From an uncultured Clostridia bacterium (GTDB taxonomy: Bacteria; Bacillota; Clostridia; Christensenellales; Aristaeellaceae): a stretch of DNA of 8,899 nt. The stretch covers positions 1 through 8,899 of the forward strand of contig CAKUFB010000097.1 of NCBI GenBank assembly GCA_934647145.1, read 5' to 3'. The notes under the pieces were generated by a model. That model searched no databases and was not told the origin of the DNA. It worked only from the letters and a program-made list of their open reading frames with translations. A program made the translations under genes and the position numbers. Below are positions 1 through 5,920 of this stretch, piece by piece (within the stretch, counting starts at the first letter, position 1; each line of letters begins with the position of its first letter).

Positions 1-22
1 GTGCGGGGAGGGGTGCGGGGGA

Positions 23-64
23 GGGCGGAGCCCGCCCCCGCGGGCGCGCAGCGAAGCTGCGCGC
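23..64 (-). terminator. GC-rich hairpins after the operon, possible weak terminator
   Basis: Two perfect hairpins lie just past the stop of the dehydratase gene: GGGCGG/CCGCCC at 23-28 and 32-37 with a 3-nt loop, and GCGCGCAGC/GCTGCGCGC at 44-52 and 56-64 with a GAA loop. Between them is a CCCGCGGG palindrome. They are the first structures met by transcripts leaving the operon. No run of T follows either one on the minus strand, so an intrinsic terminator is not proven; they could equally be an mRNA 3'-end stabiliser or repeat DNA. The operon may continue beyond the window edge. Confidence 0.3.
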
Positions 65-87
65 GGAAGCCAGGCCTTTATACAGCG

Positions 88-1767
88 TTACATATAATCC
101 ATGTCGCAGCCTTCGTCCGCCTGCAAAACGTGGTCGATGAAATTGCGTACGAAGCCGCGCGTGACGTCGGGGTGCTCCTTGGGCGAAGCATGGCGCAGGC
201 GTTCGGAGAGCTCCTCCTCGCTGATTTCGAGCCGCAGCAGGTTTTTATCCACGTCGATGGTAATCATGTCTCCGTCGCGCACAGCGGCCAGCGGCCCGCC
301 CGCGGCGCTTTCCGGGGCGCAGTGGAGGATCACCGTGCCGAACGCGCCGCCCGACATGCGGCTGTCGGTGATGCGCACGAAATCCTTCACGCCCTGCCTG
401 TAGAGCTTTCTGGGGATGGGCAGGTAATTGCCGAACTCAGGCATGCCGGGCGCGCCCTTGGGGCCGTAGCCGCGCAGCACGACGACGGTATCCCAGGTCA
501 TGTCGCTGTCCTCGTCGAGCAGGTATTTTTCCGCATCCGCCAGGTCGTCGAAGACCTTCGCCGGGCCGCGGTGCCTGAGCAGATGCGGGCTGGCGGCGGA
601 GCGCTTGACCACCGCGCCGCCGGGGGCCAGGTTGCCCCTGAGCACGCTGATGCCGCCGTAGGGGAGCAGCGGATTGTCGATCGGGCGAATCACCTCGCGG
701 TTGAAGGCGTACTGCGCCTTTTCGAGGTTTTCAGCGACTGTTTTTCCGGTCACGGTCAGGCAGTCGCCGTGCAGCAGCGGCGCTAGCTCCTTCATAACGG
801 CCTGCACGCCGCCCGCGTGGCCGAACTCGCCCACCGAGTACTGCCCGTGCGGCTTGACGTTGACCAGCAGCGGCGTTTCGTTGCTGATGCGGTCGAAGTC
901 CATCAGGTCGAGGTCAATGCTCGCGCGCCGGGCGATGGCCTTGAGGTGAATGAGCAGGTTGGTGCTGCCGCCGCAGGCCATGAGGACGCGGATGGCGTTT
1001 TCGATCGAGTCCTTCGTGACGATGTCGCGGGCACAGACGCTGTCCTGCACCAGGCGCATGATCTGCCGCCCGGTCATTTCGCTCACGCGCAGCATTTCGG
1101 CGGACACCGCGATGCAGGCCGCGCTGCCGGGCAGCGCCAGGCCGAGCGCCTCGGCGACCGTCTGGCAGGTATTGGCGGTGCCCATGATGGGGCAGGCACC
1201 GGCGCTTCCATACAGGCAGCCCTCGTGAGCGACGACCTCGTCCATGTCGATCTCGCCCATGCTGTAGCGCGTCCAGAGCCTGAAGCTGTCGGTGCCGCAG
1301 CACAGCGGCTCGCCCTTGTACATGCCGGGCAGCATCGCGCCGCCGGGCAGGAAGATGGTGGGCTTGTTGGCCGAGACGGCGGCCATGAGCTGGGCGGGAA
1401 TGTTCTTGTCGCAGCCGCCGATGAGCACCACCCCGTCGAAGGGATGCCGGGCGATCAGCTCCTCGGTGGTCATGGAGAGCAGGTTGCGGTAGATCAGGCT
1501 GGACAGGTCGAAGAAAACCTCGCAGATCGACATCGTGTTGACCTCGAGCGGGAAGCCGCCCGCCGCCCACACGCCCCGCTTGACCGCCTCGGAGAGCTGC
1601 CTGAAGTGTACGTGGCCGGGGTTGGTTTCGGCCCAGGTATTGATGACGCCGATGATCGGCTTTTCGATGTCCTGATCGGTATAGCCCATGGCCTTGAGCA
1701 GGGCGTTTCGCAGCAGCCCCTGCCGGGTGCCGCGTTTTTTCCAGACGGGCGAGGTATTGTTATTCAT
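88..1767 (-). CDS. IlvD/Edd-family dehydratase, probable sugar-acid (aldonate) dehydratase
   Basis: A 559-residue iron-sulfur dehydratase expected to turn an aldonic acid into its 2-keto-3-deoxy acid in the cytoplasm. The ATG follows AAGGAG by 7 nt. Family landmarks seen: NTW near residue 43, E83 in SICEVFFD (Mg-ligand position), GGCDKN with C119 as cluster ligand, MGTANT with C192 as second ligand preceded by C184 eight residues before, and DSRMSGGAFGT with S472 as the probable catalytic base. The EGC-x7-C-x2-MGTANT arrangement resembles pentonate/aldonate dehydratases more than the branched-chain amino-acid enzyme IlvD. No valine/isoleucine gene is nearby, while lactonase, aldolase and dehydrogenase genes are, which supports sugar-acid catabolism. 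The position of the first cluster cysteine of [2Fe-2S] members (TPCN) is glycine here (G51 in NPGHVHF), as I recall for E. coli IlvD. Last gene of the operon; its start overlaps the lactonase end by 8 nt. Substrate unknown. Confidence 0.93.
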   Translation of the reverse strand: MNNNTSPVWKKRGTRQGLLRNALLKAMGYTDQDIEKPIIGVINTWAETNPGHVHFRQLSEAVKRGVWAAGGFPLEVNTMSICEVFFDLSSLIYRNLLSMTTEELIARHPFDGVVLIGGCDKNIPAQLMAAVSANKPTIFLPGGAMLPGMYKGEPLCCGTDSFRLWTRYSMGEIDMDEVVAHEGCLYGSAGACPIMGTANTCQTVAEALGLALPGSAACIAVSAEMLRVSEMTGRQIMRLVQDSVCARDIVTKDSIENAIRVLMACGGSTNLLIHLKAIARRASIDLDLMDFDRISNETPLLVNVKPHGQYSVGEFGHAGGVQAVMKELAPLLHGDCLTVTGKTVAENLEKAQYAFNREVIRPIDNPLLPYGGISVLRGNLAPGGAVVKRSAASPHLLRHRGPAKVFDDLADAEKYLLDEDSDMTWDTVVVLRGYGPKGAPGMPEFGNYLPIPRKLYRQGVKDFVRITDSRMSGGAFGTVILHCAPESAAGGPLAAVRDGDMITIDVDKNLLRLEISEEELSERLRHASPKEHPDVTRGFVRNFIDHVLQADEGCDMDYM

Positions 1768-2644
1768 GGCGGGGCTCCTTTCGGGTGAAGAGGAAGGGAA
1801 GGGTTCCGAGCGCGCCCGGCTTCAGGGCGTAGGTATAGCCCGAGCCTTCCTCGCCCTCGACCAGGCCGGTGGTGACGACGAGCGTGTCAAGGCTTTCTCC
1901 CGCGAAGGCCGTGCAGCTGACGTGACTGGCTCCGGGGAGCTCTGCGGCGCGAACCTTTTCGCCGGTTTTCGGGTCGCAGCGGTACACGGCGCCTTCGCCC
2001 CACGCGGCCACCCACAGCCTGCCCTCGCGGTCGATGCACAGCCCGTCCGGCGCGCCTGCCCGCAGGTCGTGAAAGTCCACGGCCGGGCGGCGATTGCTCA
2101 GTTCACCCGTCTGTTCGTCGAAGTCGAGCGCGTCCACCTGATGGGTATACGTGTCGCAGTAGTACAGGGTGCGTCCGTCCGCCACCCAGGCCAGGCCGTT
2201 TGAGATCGACACCGGCGCAAGCGCGGTTTCCATCCGTCCCCCGGCGATGCGCAGCAGCCTGCCGCGTCCCTCCCGGCAGAGCGTGCCCCCATAGAGCCGC
2301 CCGTCCGGGCCGGGCTTGCCGTCGTTGAAGCGCTCGCCGGGGATGGCCTGCGGGGCGTGCAACGGCGAAAGCGCCTCCATGCCGGCCGTCTCTTCCGCAA
2401 GGCATTCCTCGGGCAGAAAATACGCGCCGTCCTCCATACCCAGCGCCAGGCCGTCCTCGCACAGCGCGGCGAACCCGGCCTTCTGGGGCAGCGCCAGCGT
2501 GTGCGTCCGCTGAGCGGCCCAGTCGAGCAGGTGGAGCCTTTTGCCGTTGATGTCGGTGACGATCAGGCGGTTGAACCTCGCGTCCCAGACAGGCCCCTCC
2601 GCCAGCAGGCAGCGGGGGATGGGCAGCCGTCTGATTTCGGTCAT
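1760..2644 (-). CDS. SMP-30/gluconolactonase/LRE-family sugar lactonase
   Basis: A 294-residue six-bladed beta-propeller hydrolase of the SMP-30/regucalcin family, the usual length. It would open the sugar lactone made by the dehydrogenase to the free aldonate that the dehydratase needs. Metal-site residues expected in this family are present: E16 in LAEGP, N149 in ISNG and D200 in APDG; the substrate-loop motif RFNDGKPGPDGRLYGG lies at 105-120. No signal peptide, so cytoplasmic. GGAGG lies 7 nt before the ATG. The start overlaps the stop of the upstream lyase gene as ATGA, a sign of translational coupling, and the end overlaps the dehydratase start. A regulatory or calcium-binding role, as proposed for animal SMP-30, is much less likely in this operon. 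The sugar cannot be told from sequence. Confidence 0.92.
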   Translation of the reverse strand: MTEIRRLPIPRCLLAEGPVWDARFNRLIVTDINGKRLHLLDWAAQRTHTLALPQKAGFAALCEDGLALGMEDGAYFLPEECLAEETAGMEALSPLHAPQAIPGERFNDGKPGPDGRLYGGTLCREGRGRLLRIAGGRMETALAPVSISNGLAWVADGRTLYYCDTYTHQVDALDFDEQTGELSNRRPAVDFHDLRAGAPDGLCIDREGRLWVAAWGEGAVYRCDPKTGEKVRAAELPGASHVSCTAFAGESLDTLVVTTGLVEGEEGSGYTYALKPGALGTLPFLFTRKEPRHE

Positions 2645-3564
2645 GCCTGCCCCTCCTTCCAGGTAAAGTGGGGCGCGATGCGCTCATAGTGCTCCTCGAA
2701 CAGGCGGTCGTAGTACCTGTCGGAGACGAAGCCCGGCTCGCGGCAGAGGTCGCACTCAATAATTCCGCGCTTTTTGAGGATTTTCTTTTCGAAGGCGATG
2801 ATCATTTCGACGTTCTGCCGGATGTGATTGAGGATGGGCAGGATGAGGCTCGAGTGCGTCTGCGCCGCGGCCGCCCGGTCGCCGCGCGTGTACTCGCCGT
2901 ACATTTTCAGGTACAGATCGAACATCGAGCAGCCGGGCATCGCGCCGATACCGCCCCGGTCGAAGCCCTCGATGAACTGATAGCCCGCGTTGCCCAGGAA
3001 CACGCCCACCTGCCCGCCGGTCAAATCGAGCAGACTGGAGATGTACGCGCCCGCGGGCTTGCACTCGATCTTGTAATATTTGATGTTCGGGCATTCCTCG
3101 AACAGCTGCGCGTAGACCTGCGGCGGGATGGCCACGCCGGTCTGCTCGGGGGCGTACTGCGCCATGATGGGAAGGCTCACCGCCTGAGCGACCGCCTTCA
3201 TGTGGCGATACAGCGCGGCCTGTCCGGGCTTGAGGAAGAAGGGCGGCAGCAGCATCAAATTGTCCGCGCCCATCTCCTCGTACAGCCTTGCGCGCTCGAC
3301 CGCGACCTGCGCGGCGTGCTGGGTGACGGAGAGGATGCTCGTGCCGCCGTACCTTTTGCAGGTATCGACGGTCAGCCGCGCCATTTTCTTCATTTCGTCG
3401 TCGGTCAGCTTGTAGTACTCGCCCGCGATGCCGAACAGCGTCACCGCCTGACAGCCGCCCTGTATCAGCGTGCGGATCAGGTTTTCCAGCGAGTCGTAGT
3501 CCACCGCGCCCTTCGCGGTGAAGGGGGTCGCGATAATCGGACAGATTCCTCTAAGCTCGCTCAT
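2641..3564 (-). CDS. DHDPS/NAL/KDG-aldolase-family lyase (2-keto-3-deoxy acid aldolase or dehydratase)
   Basis: A 307-residue class I (Schiff-base) TIM-barrel lyase of the DapA superfamily. Seen: N-terminal GICPIIATPF, the substrate-carboxylate motif GIAGEYYKL at 45-53 (GxxGE), Y137 in MAQYAPEQTG at the catalytic tyrosine position, and K165 in YYKIECKP as the likely Schiff-base lysine, 28 residues on. It is not likely to be lysine-biosynthetic DapA: the usual GTTGE and YNxPxRT motifs are altered and it sits among sugar-acid genes. Two outcomes are possible: aldol cleavage of a 2-keto-3-deoxy acid to pyruvate and an aldehyde, or dehydration to a 2,5-dioxo acid, as in 2-keto-3-deoxyarabonate dehydratases. 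The QYAP segment loosely recalls the QDAP of some dehydratases. GGGAGG lies 7 nt before the ATG. The gene starts 2 nt after the SDR stop. Confidence 0.9.
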   Translation of the reverse strand: MSELRGICPIIATPFTAKGAVDYDSLENLIRTLIQGGCQAVTLFGIAGEYYKLTDDEMKKMARLTVDTCKRYGGTSILSVTQHAAQVAVERARLYEEMGADNLMLLPPFFLKPGQAALYRHMKAVAQAVSLPIMAQYAPEQTGVAIPPQVYAQLFEECPNIKYYKIECKPAGAYISSLLDLTGGQVGVFLGNAGYQFIEGFDRGGIGAMPGCSMFDLYLKMYGEYTRGDRAAAAQTHSSLILPILNHIRQNVEMIIAFEKKILKKRGIIECDLCREPGFVSDRYYDRLFEEHYERIAPHFTWKEGQA

Positions 3565-3566
3565 CT

Positions 3567-4334
3567 TCAGTCCTCCCTTTCGTTATAGCCGTATCGCTCC
3601 AGCGGGTCGGTCTGCAGGCTTGCGCCGCCGTCCATGGTCAGCGCCGCGCCGGTGATCGACCCCGCCCACTGTCCGCACAGGAACAGCGCCGCCTGCGCCA
3701 CCTCCTGCGCGGTACACCAGCGCCTGAGCGGTATGTGATAATAGGAATCCTCGCGCCGCCCCAACCGCGCCGCGCCGGTATCCGTCCAGCCGGGGGCGAT
3801 CGCGTTGACGCGTATGCCGTACCTGCCCATCTCCATGGCCGCGCTTTTGCACAGCTTGAGCATGGCGGCCTTCATGGCGGCGTAGGCGGCGCACAGCGGG
3901 TGCTGCATATAGGCGTGGTTGGAGGCGATCAGCACAATGCTGCCGCCCTTTGCCTTCATCAACCGCTCGGCCTCCTGCAACCCGAAAAAGCAGGCGCGCA
4001 GATCCACGCCGCACAGCAGGTCGAAGTCCTCCTCGGTCATGTCCTCAATGCGGCTCTTCAGGGTCAGTCCGGCGTTGCTCACGTACGCGTCCAGCCCGCC
4101 GAAGCGCTCGCCGACCTGCGCAAACATCGCGCGCAGCTGGGAAAGCTGCGTGAGGTTCGCCTGCACCGTCATACACTGCCTGCCCAGGGCGCGGATGGCC
4201 TCGGCCGCCTCCTGCGCCCCCTGCGCGCTGCCGTTATAATGAAGCGCCACGTCGTAGCCCGCCTTCGCGAACTCCAGCGCCGCCTCGCGCCCGATGCCCG
4301 TGCCCGCGCCGGTGACCAGTACCGTTTTCGCCAT
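3567..4334 (-). CDS. Classical SDR-family NAD(P)-dependent dehydrogenase, probable sugar dehydrogenase
   Basis: A 255-residue short-chain dehydrogenase with a Rossmann fold: cofactor motif TGAGTGIG at 8-15, NAG at 87-89, catalytic S138, Y151 and K155 (YAAMK) at the standard spacing, and PG at 181-182. In this operon it most likely oxidises an aldose at C1 to the lactone for the SMP-30 enzyme, although oxidation of another hydroxyl is possible. The end of the second strand reads LHYNGS, without the acidic residue typical of strict NAD users, so the cofactor is open. The fourth tetrad member, normally asparagine, is aspartate (D111 in GVDLRACFFG). Cytoplasmic. AGGAGGC lies about 6 nt before the ATG and overlaps the stop of the beta-helix gene, 9 nt upstream, which suggests coupled translation. 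A FabG role is unlikely here. Confidence 0.92.
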   Translation of the reverse strand: MAKTVLVTGAGTGIGREAALEFAKAGYDVALHYNGSAQGAQEAAEAIRALGRQCMTVQANLTQLSQLRAMFAQVGERFGGLDAYVSNAGLTLKSRIEDMTEEDFDLLCGVDLRACFFGLQEAERLMKAKGGSIVLIASNHAYMQHPLCAAYAAMKAAMLKLCKSAAMEMGRYGIRVNAIAPGWTDTGAARLGRREDSYYHIPLRRWCTAQEVAQAALFLCGQWAGSITGAALTMDGGASLQTDPLERYGYNERED

Positions 4335-4343
4335 GTAAGCCTC

Positions 4344-5312
4344 CTATCTGCCGCACGCGTCCAGCACCTCGGTGCCGGTCAGGTTCTGGCAGTCCACCCA
4401 CTGCATGTGTACGTTGGGGGTGATTTCGCCCTTAAAGAACACGTCGCCTGCGCCCGGCGCGCCGATAAAGCTGCCGCCGCTGAGATAGAAGGGCTGGTCG
4501 GTCTCATAGGAGATGAAGGTGTGGCCGCGGCCGCCGTAGGCGCTGGCGTTGTGATAGCCGAAGACGCTGTTCATGCGAATCCTGCCCGCCCGCACGCGCA
4601 CGCCGACGTGCGAGGTGTCCACATAGCAGTCGGTGAGCGTGTTGCAGCCGCCGCCCGCCAGGTCGAAGGCGACGGTTTTCTCCATATCCGGAATCACGTT
4701 CGTGACCCAGGAGTGGCACTTGGACAGGTAGCAGCTGCCGCAGTTCAGGTAGAACCCGGTCTGGTAGTCCACCACGATGACGCCGTCCAGGTAGTGATCG
4801 GCGTGGCTGGGGATGCACACGCCGACGCTGTCCTCGATGCCCACCTCGTTTCGAAAATACAGGTTGGTCGCGTACAGCTCGTAGTTCTTGTAGTCGGTTC
4901 GGTCGCCCACGCACAGGCCGGTTTTGCAGTCCTTGAACCAGCTGTCGCGCAGGGTGAAGTGGTGGATGTTGCGCAGGCGCACGCCGCCCGAAACCGCGCC
5001 GCCGTCGAACACGCCGCCCTGTATAAACATGCCGTAGTCGTGGAACAGGTTCTCCATCCCGCCGTTCCACTCCACCAGGTAGCTCATCGGCCGGACGGCG
5101 CGGAAAACCGCCTCCTTGGCCAGGAAAAGCGAGCACCAGTTGCCGATCGCAAGCGGCGAGGACAGCAGATACTCGCCCTTCGGAAACAGCAGCACGCCGT
5201 GCGGGTTGGCTTCAACCGCCCGGGCAAGGCGCGCCGTGTCGTCAGCCTCGCCTGCAAGCCGGGGATACTGCTCGATGCTGACGCCCATCCAGTTCATCTG
5301 ATCAAATTCCAT
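4344..5312 (-). CDS. Cytoplasmic right-handed beta-helix (pectin-lyase-fold) protein, possible glycan lyase or hydrolase
   Basis: A 322-residue protein. Residues about 10-50 contain an EADDTARLARAVEANPHGVLLFPKG-like segment (acidic DD-T, then short strand and FPxG-Y), typical of the start of pectate-lyase-3/GH28-type parallel beta-helices. The rest is short strand-turn units rich in G, N, D and aromatic residues (GGVFDGG, LRNIHHFTLRDSWFKDC, SKCHSW, LTDCYVDTSHVGVRV). No signal peptide or membrane segment, so it seems to act inside the cell, unusual for this fold. It is the first gene of the sugar-acid operon and may cleave or modify an imported oligosaccharide. I cannot assign catalytic residues or a numbered family. 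The ATG follows AAAGGAG by 12 nt, a rather long spacing, but no in-frame start lies closer upstream and the ATGs at 5297 and 5288 are further away. Confidence 0.72.
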   Translation of the reverse strand: MEFDQMNWMGVSIEQYPRLAGEADDTARLARAVEANPHGVLLFPKGEYLLSSPLAIGNWCSLFLAKEAVFRAVRPMSYLVEWNGGMENLFHDYGMFIQGGVFDGGAVSGGVRLRNIHHFTLRDSWFKDCKTGLCVGDRTDYKNYELYATNLYFRNEVGIEDSVGVCIPSHADHYLDGVIVVDYQTGFYLNCGSCYLSKCHSWVTNVIPDMEKTVAFDLAGGGCNTLTDCYVDTSHVGVRVRAGRIRMNSVFGYHNASAYGGRGHTFISYETDQPFYLSGGSFIGAPGAGDVFFKGEITPNVHMQWVDCQNLTGTEVLDACGR

Positions 5313-5346
5313 ACGAAAAACGGACTCCTTTCAAGTTGTCGCCGCG

Positions 5347-5365
5347 TCCGGAAGCCTTTTCCGGA
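5347..5365 (-). other. Leader hairpin in the operon mRNA
   Basis: A perfect 7-bp stem, TCCGGAA/TTCCGGA with a 5-nt loop, lies about 6 nt after the predicted transcription start (near 5371) and some 15 nt before the ribosome binding site. Its place at the very 5' end of the mRNA fits a 5' stabilising hairpin. It is not followed by a T run and no competing structure is evident, so attenuation is not supported. Confidence 0.45.
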
Positions 5366-5377
5366 GCCTGTGCCTCC

Positions 5378-5406
5378 ATTATAGGCCCAAACCGCGCTCG
5401 CGGCCA
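5378..5406 (-). promoter_or_regulatory. Promoter of the sugar-acid operon
   Basis: A perfect -10 box TATAAT (5378-5383, minus strand) lies 66 nt before the first gene. At the 17-bp spacing the -35 hexamer is TGGCCG (5401-5406), matching TTGACA at only 3 of 6 positions, so the promoter should need an activator. Between the boxes is the palindrome CCGCG-AG-CGCGG. The hydrolase promoter has the same TGGCC at the same spacing. Start near 5371 gives a leader of about 59 nt. Confidence 0.75.
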
Positions 5407-5442
5407 TACATGACGTTGCCCGTTTCATGGACAATATTGACC
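5405..5442 (-). promoter_or_regulatory. Predicted AraC-type operator, two 17-bp half-sites in direct repeat
   Basis: On the minus strand the distal half-site GGTCAATATTGTCCATG (5426-5442) is followed exactly 21 bp later by GGGCAACGTCATGTATG (5405-5421), identical at 10 of 17 positions with the pattern GGnCAAnnTnnTnnATG. The proximal site ends 21 bp before the -10 box and overlaps the -35 hexamer by 2 bp, as in class II activation by AraC-family proteins. The distal site is 16/17 identical to the site at 6816-6832 before the hydrolase gene. Binding by the regulator at 5865-6734 is inferred. Confidence 0.72.
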
Positions 5443-5455
5443 GGGCAGTGCCCGG
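5441..5455. repeat. Small hairpin CCGGGC-AGT-GCCCGG
   Basis: A perfect 6-bp stem with an AGT loop, followed by GGTTCCACTTGCTGCC. The same arrangement with a changed stem occurs at 8617-8631 (CCAGGC-AGT-GCCTGG). Its first 2 bp are shared with the distal operator half-site, so the repeat DNA begins exactly at the operator edge. Confidence 0.6.
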
Positions 5456-5457
5456 TT

Positions 5458-5580
5458 CCACTTGCTGCCGCCGGACAGCACACGAACCCAGCCGCCATAG
5501 ATTGAAGCGGCTGGGTTCTGCGAATCCGCAGGATTTCCTGCGGATTGCGGGGCGGCGCTGCCGGTCGGCGGGGCCGACGG
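5458..5580 (+). repeat. Hairpin repeat element, copy 1
   Basis: A unit of 123 nt whose first 62 nt recur at 5581-5642 with two mismatches. It contains hairpin H1 (5484-5518; 12-bp stem GAACCCAGCCGC/GCGGCTGGGTTC, 11-nt loop CATAGATTGAA), then hairpin H2 (5523-5546; 10-bp stem AATCCGCAGG/CCTGCGGATT, loop ATTT), then GTCGGC-GGG-GCCGAC (5564-5578). Non-coding; the peptide repeats in its reading frames are a by-product. No terminal duplication or transposase is visible. Confidence 0.75.
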
Positions 5581-5669
5581 CCACTTGCTGCCGCCGGACA
5601 GAACACGAACCCAGCCGCCACAGATTGAAGCGGCTGGGTTCTTCGGTTTTCCGGAATTCCCCGGAAAAC
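5581..5669 (+). repeat. Hairpin repeat element, copy 2
   Basis: Same order as copy 1: CCACTTGCTGCCGCCGGACA, hairpin H1 (5607-5641; the same 12-bp stem, loop CACAGATTGAA), then hairpin H2 (5646-5669) with a different stem, GTTTTCCGG/CCGGAAAAC with loop AATTCC. H2 therefore sits in the same place as in copy 1 but with an unrelated, still perfectly paired, sequence. Confidence 0.75.
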
Positions 5670-5728
5670 TCATGTCGGCATTGCCTCCGCTGCTGCATCC
5701 AAGACTGACGCGGTGCGATCTGCCGGAC

Positions 5729-5759
5729 AAAAATACCCCGAACCACGCCGGATTCGGGG
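5729..5759 (-). terminator. Intrinsic terminator of the AraC-family regulator gene
   Basis: On the minus strand a perfect 7-bp stem CCCCGAA/TTCGGGG (5736-5742 and 5753-5759, 10-nt loop) is followed at once by TATTTTTG. It lies about 105 nt after the regulator stop and separates its transcript from the operon promoter, which points the same way. Confidence 0.75.
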
Positions 5760-5818
5760 AAGTGCATATCTTTTGCCCGTTTCGAAATGCGGATCAATGT
5801 GCTTTCCGGGTGGGGTTT

Positions 5819-5848
5819 GGGGAGGCGCCTTTCTCAGGCGGCCTCCCC
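5819..5848. other. GC-rich hairpin after the regulator gene
   Basis: GGGGAGGC plus GCC pairs with GGC plus GCCTCCCC, 11 bp with one bulged G at 5840 and a 7-nt loop. It begins about 17 nt after the regulator stop. No T run follows on the minus strand, so it is probably a 3'-end structure or part of the neighbouring repeat; the terminator further on is better. Confidence 0.5.
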
Positions 5849-5920
5849 AACGTTCTCTGCCCGGTCAGAAAGGCGGCATCCCCAACGTTCTCCCAGTGCT
5901 CTGGCGCTCCCCCAACGTTC
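5846..5920 (-). repeat. Three direct copies of GAACGTTGGG
   Basis: On the minus strand GAACGTTGGG occurs at 5911-5920, 5881-5890 and 5846-5855 (steps of 30 and 35 nt), each in the setting (A/G)GAACGTTGGGG(A/G). The first two lie inside the end of the regulator gene and encode its last 18 or so residues (two TLG repeats); the third lies past the stop. The cluster looks like insertion or expansion of a short repeat at the gene end. Confidence 0.65.

Noticed and set aside
817..1788. Plus-strand open frame opposite the dehydratase
   Set aside because: Antisense shadow of a clearly recognised enzyme gene; no domain or ribosome binding site.
3735..5384. Long plus-strand open frame (549 codons) opposite the SDR and beta-helix genes
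   Set aside because: It is an antisense shadow of GC-rich genes, has no family motif and is Ala/Val/His-rich with no domain. The minus-strand genes carry clear motifs and ribosome binding sites.
5411..5430. Possible catabolite-control (cre) site, TGACGTTGCCCGTTTCA
   Set aside because: It fits the cre consensus poorly, and the same bases are better explained as part of the 21-bp-spaced operator.
5484..5641. CRISPR-like pair of repeats
   Set aside because: Only two copies, 123 nt apart, with long palindromic arms, a second hairpin between them, and a third copy elsewhere with a changed stem. No spacer series and no cas genes.
5294..5797. Minus-strand open frames with a twice-repeated peptide (PSRFNLWRLGSC, VRRQQV)
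   Set aside because: The peptide repeat is simply the translation of the two DNA repeat copies; the frame also crosses the terminator, operator and promoter.
5846..5920. Three GAACGTTGGG copies as iterons or an origin
   Set aside because: Spacing is irregular (30 and 35 nt), no replication gene or AT-rich region is near, and two copies lie inside a coding end.
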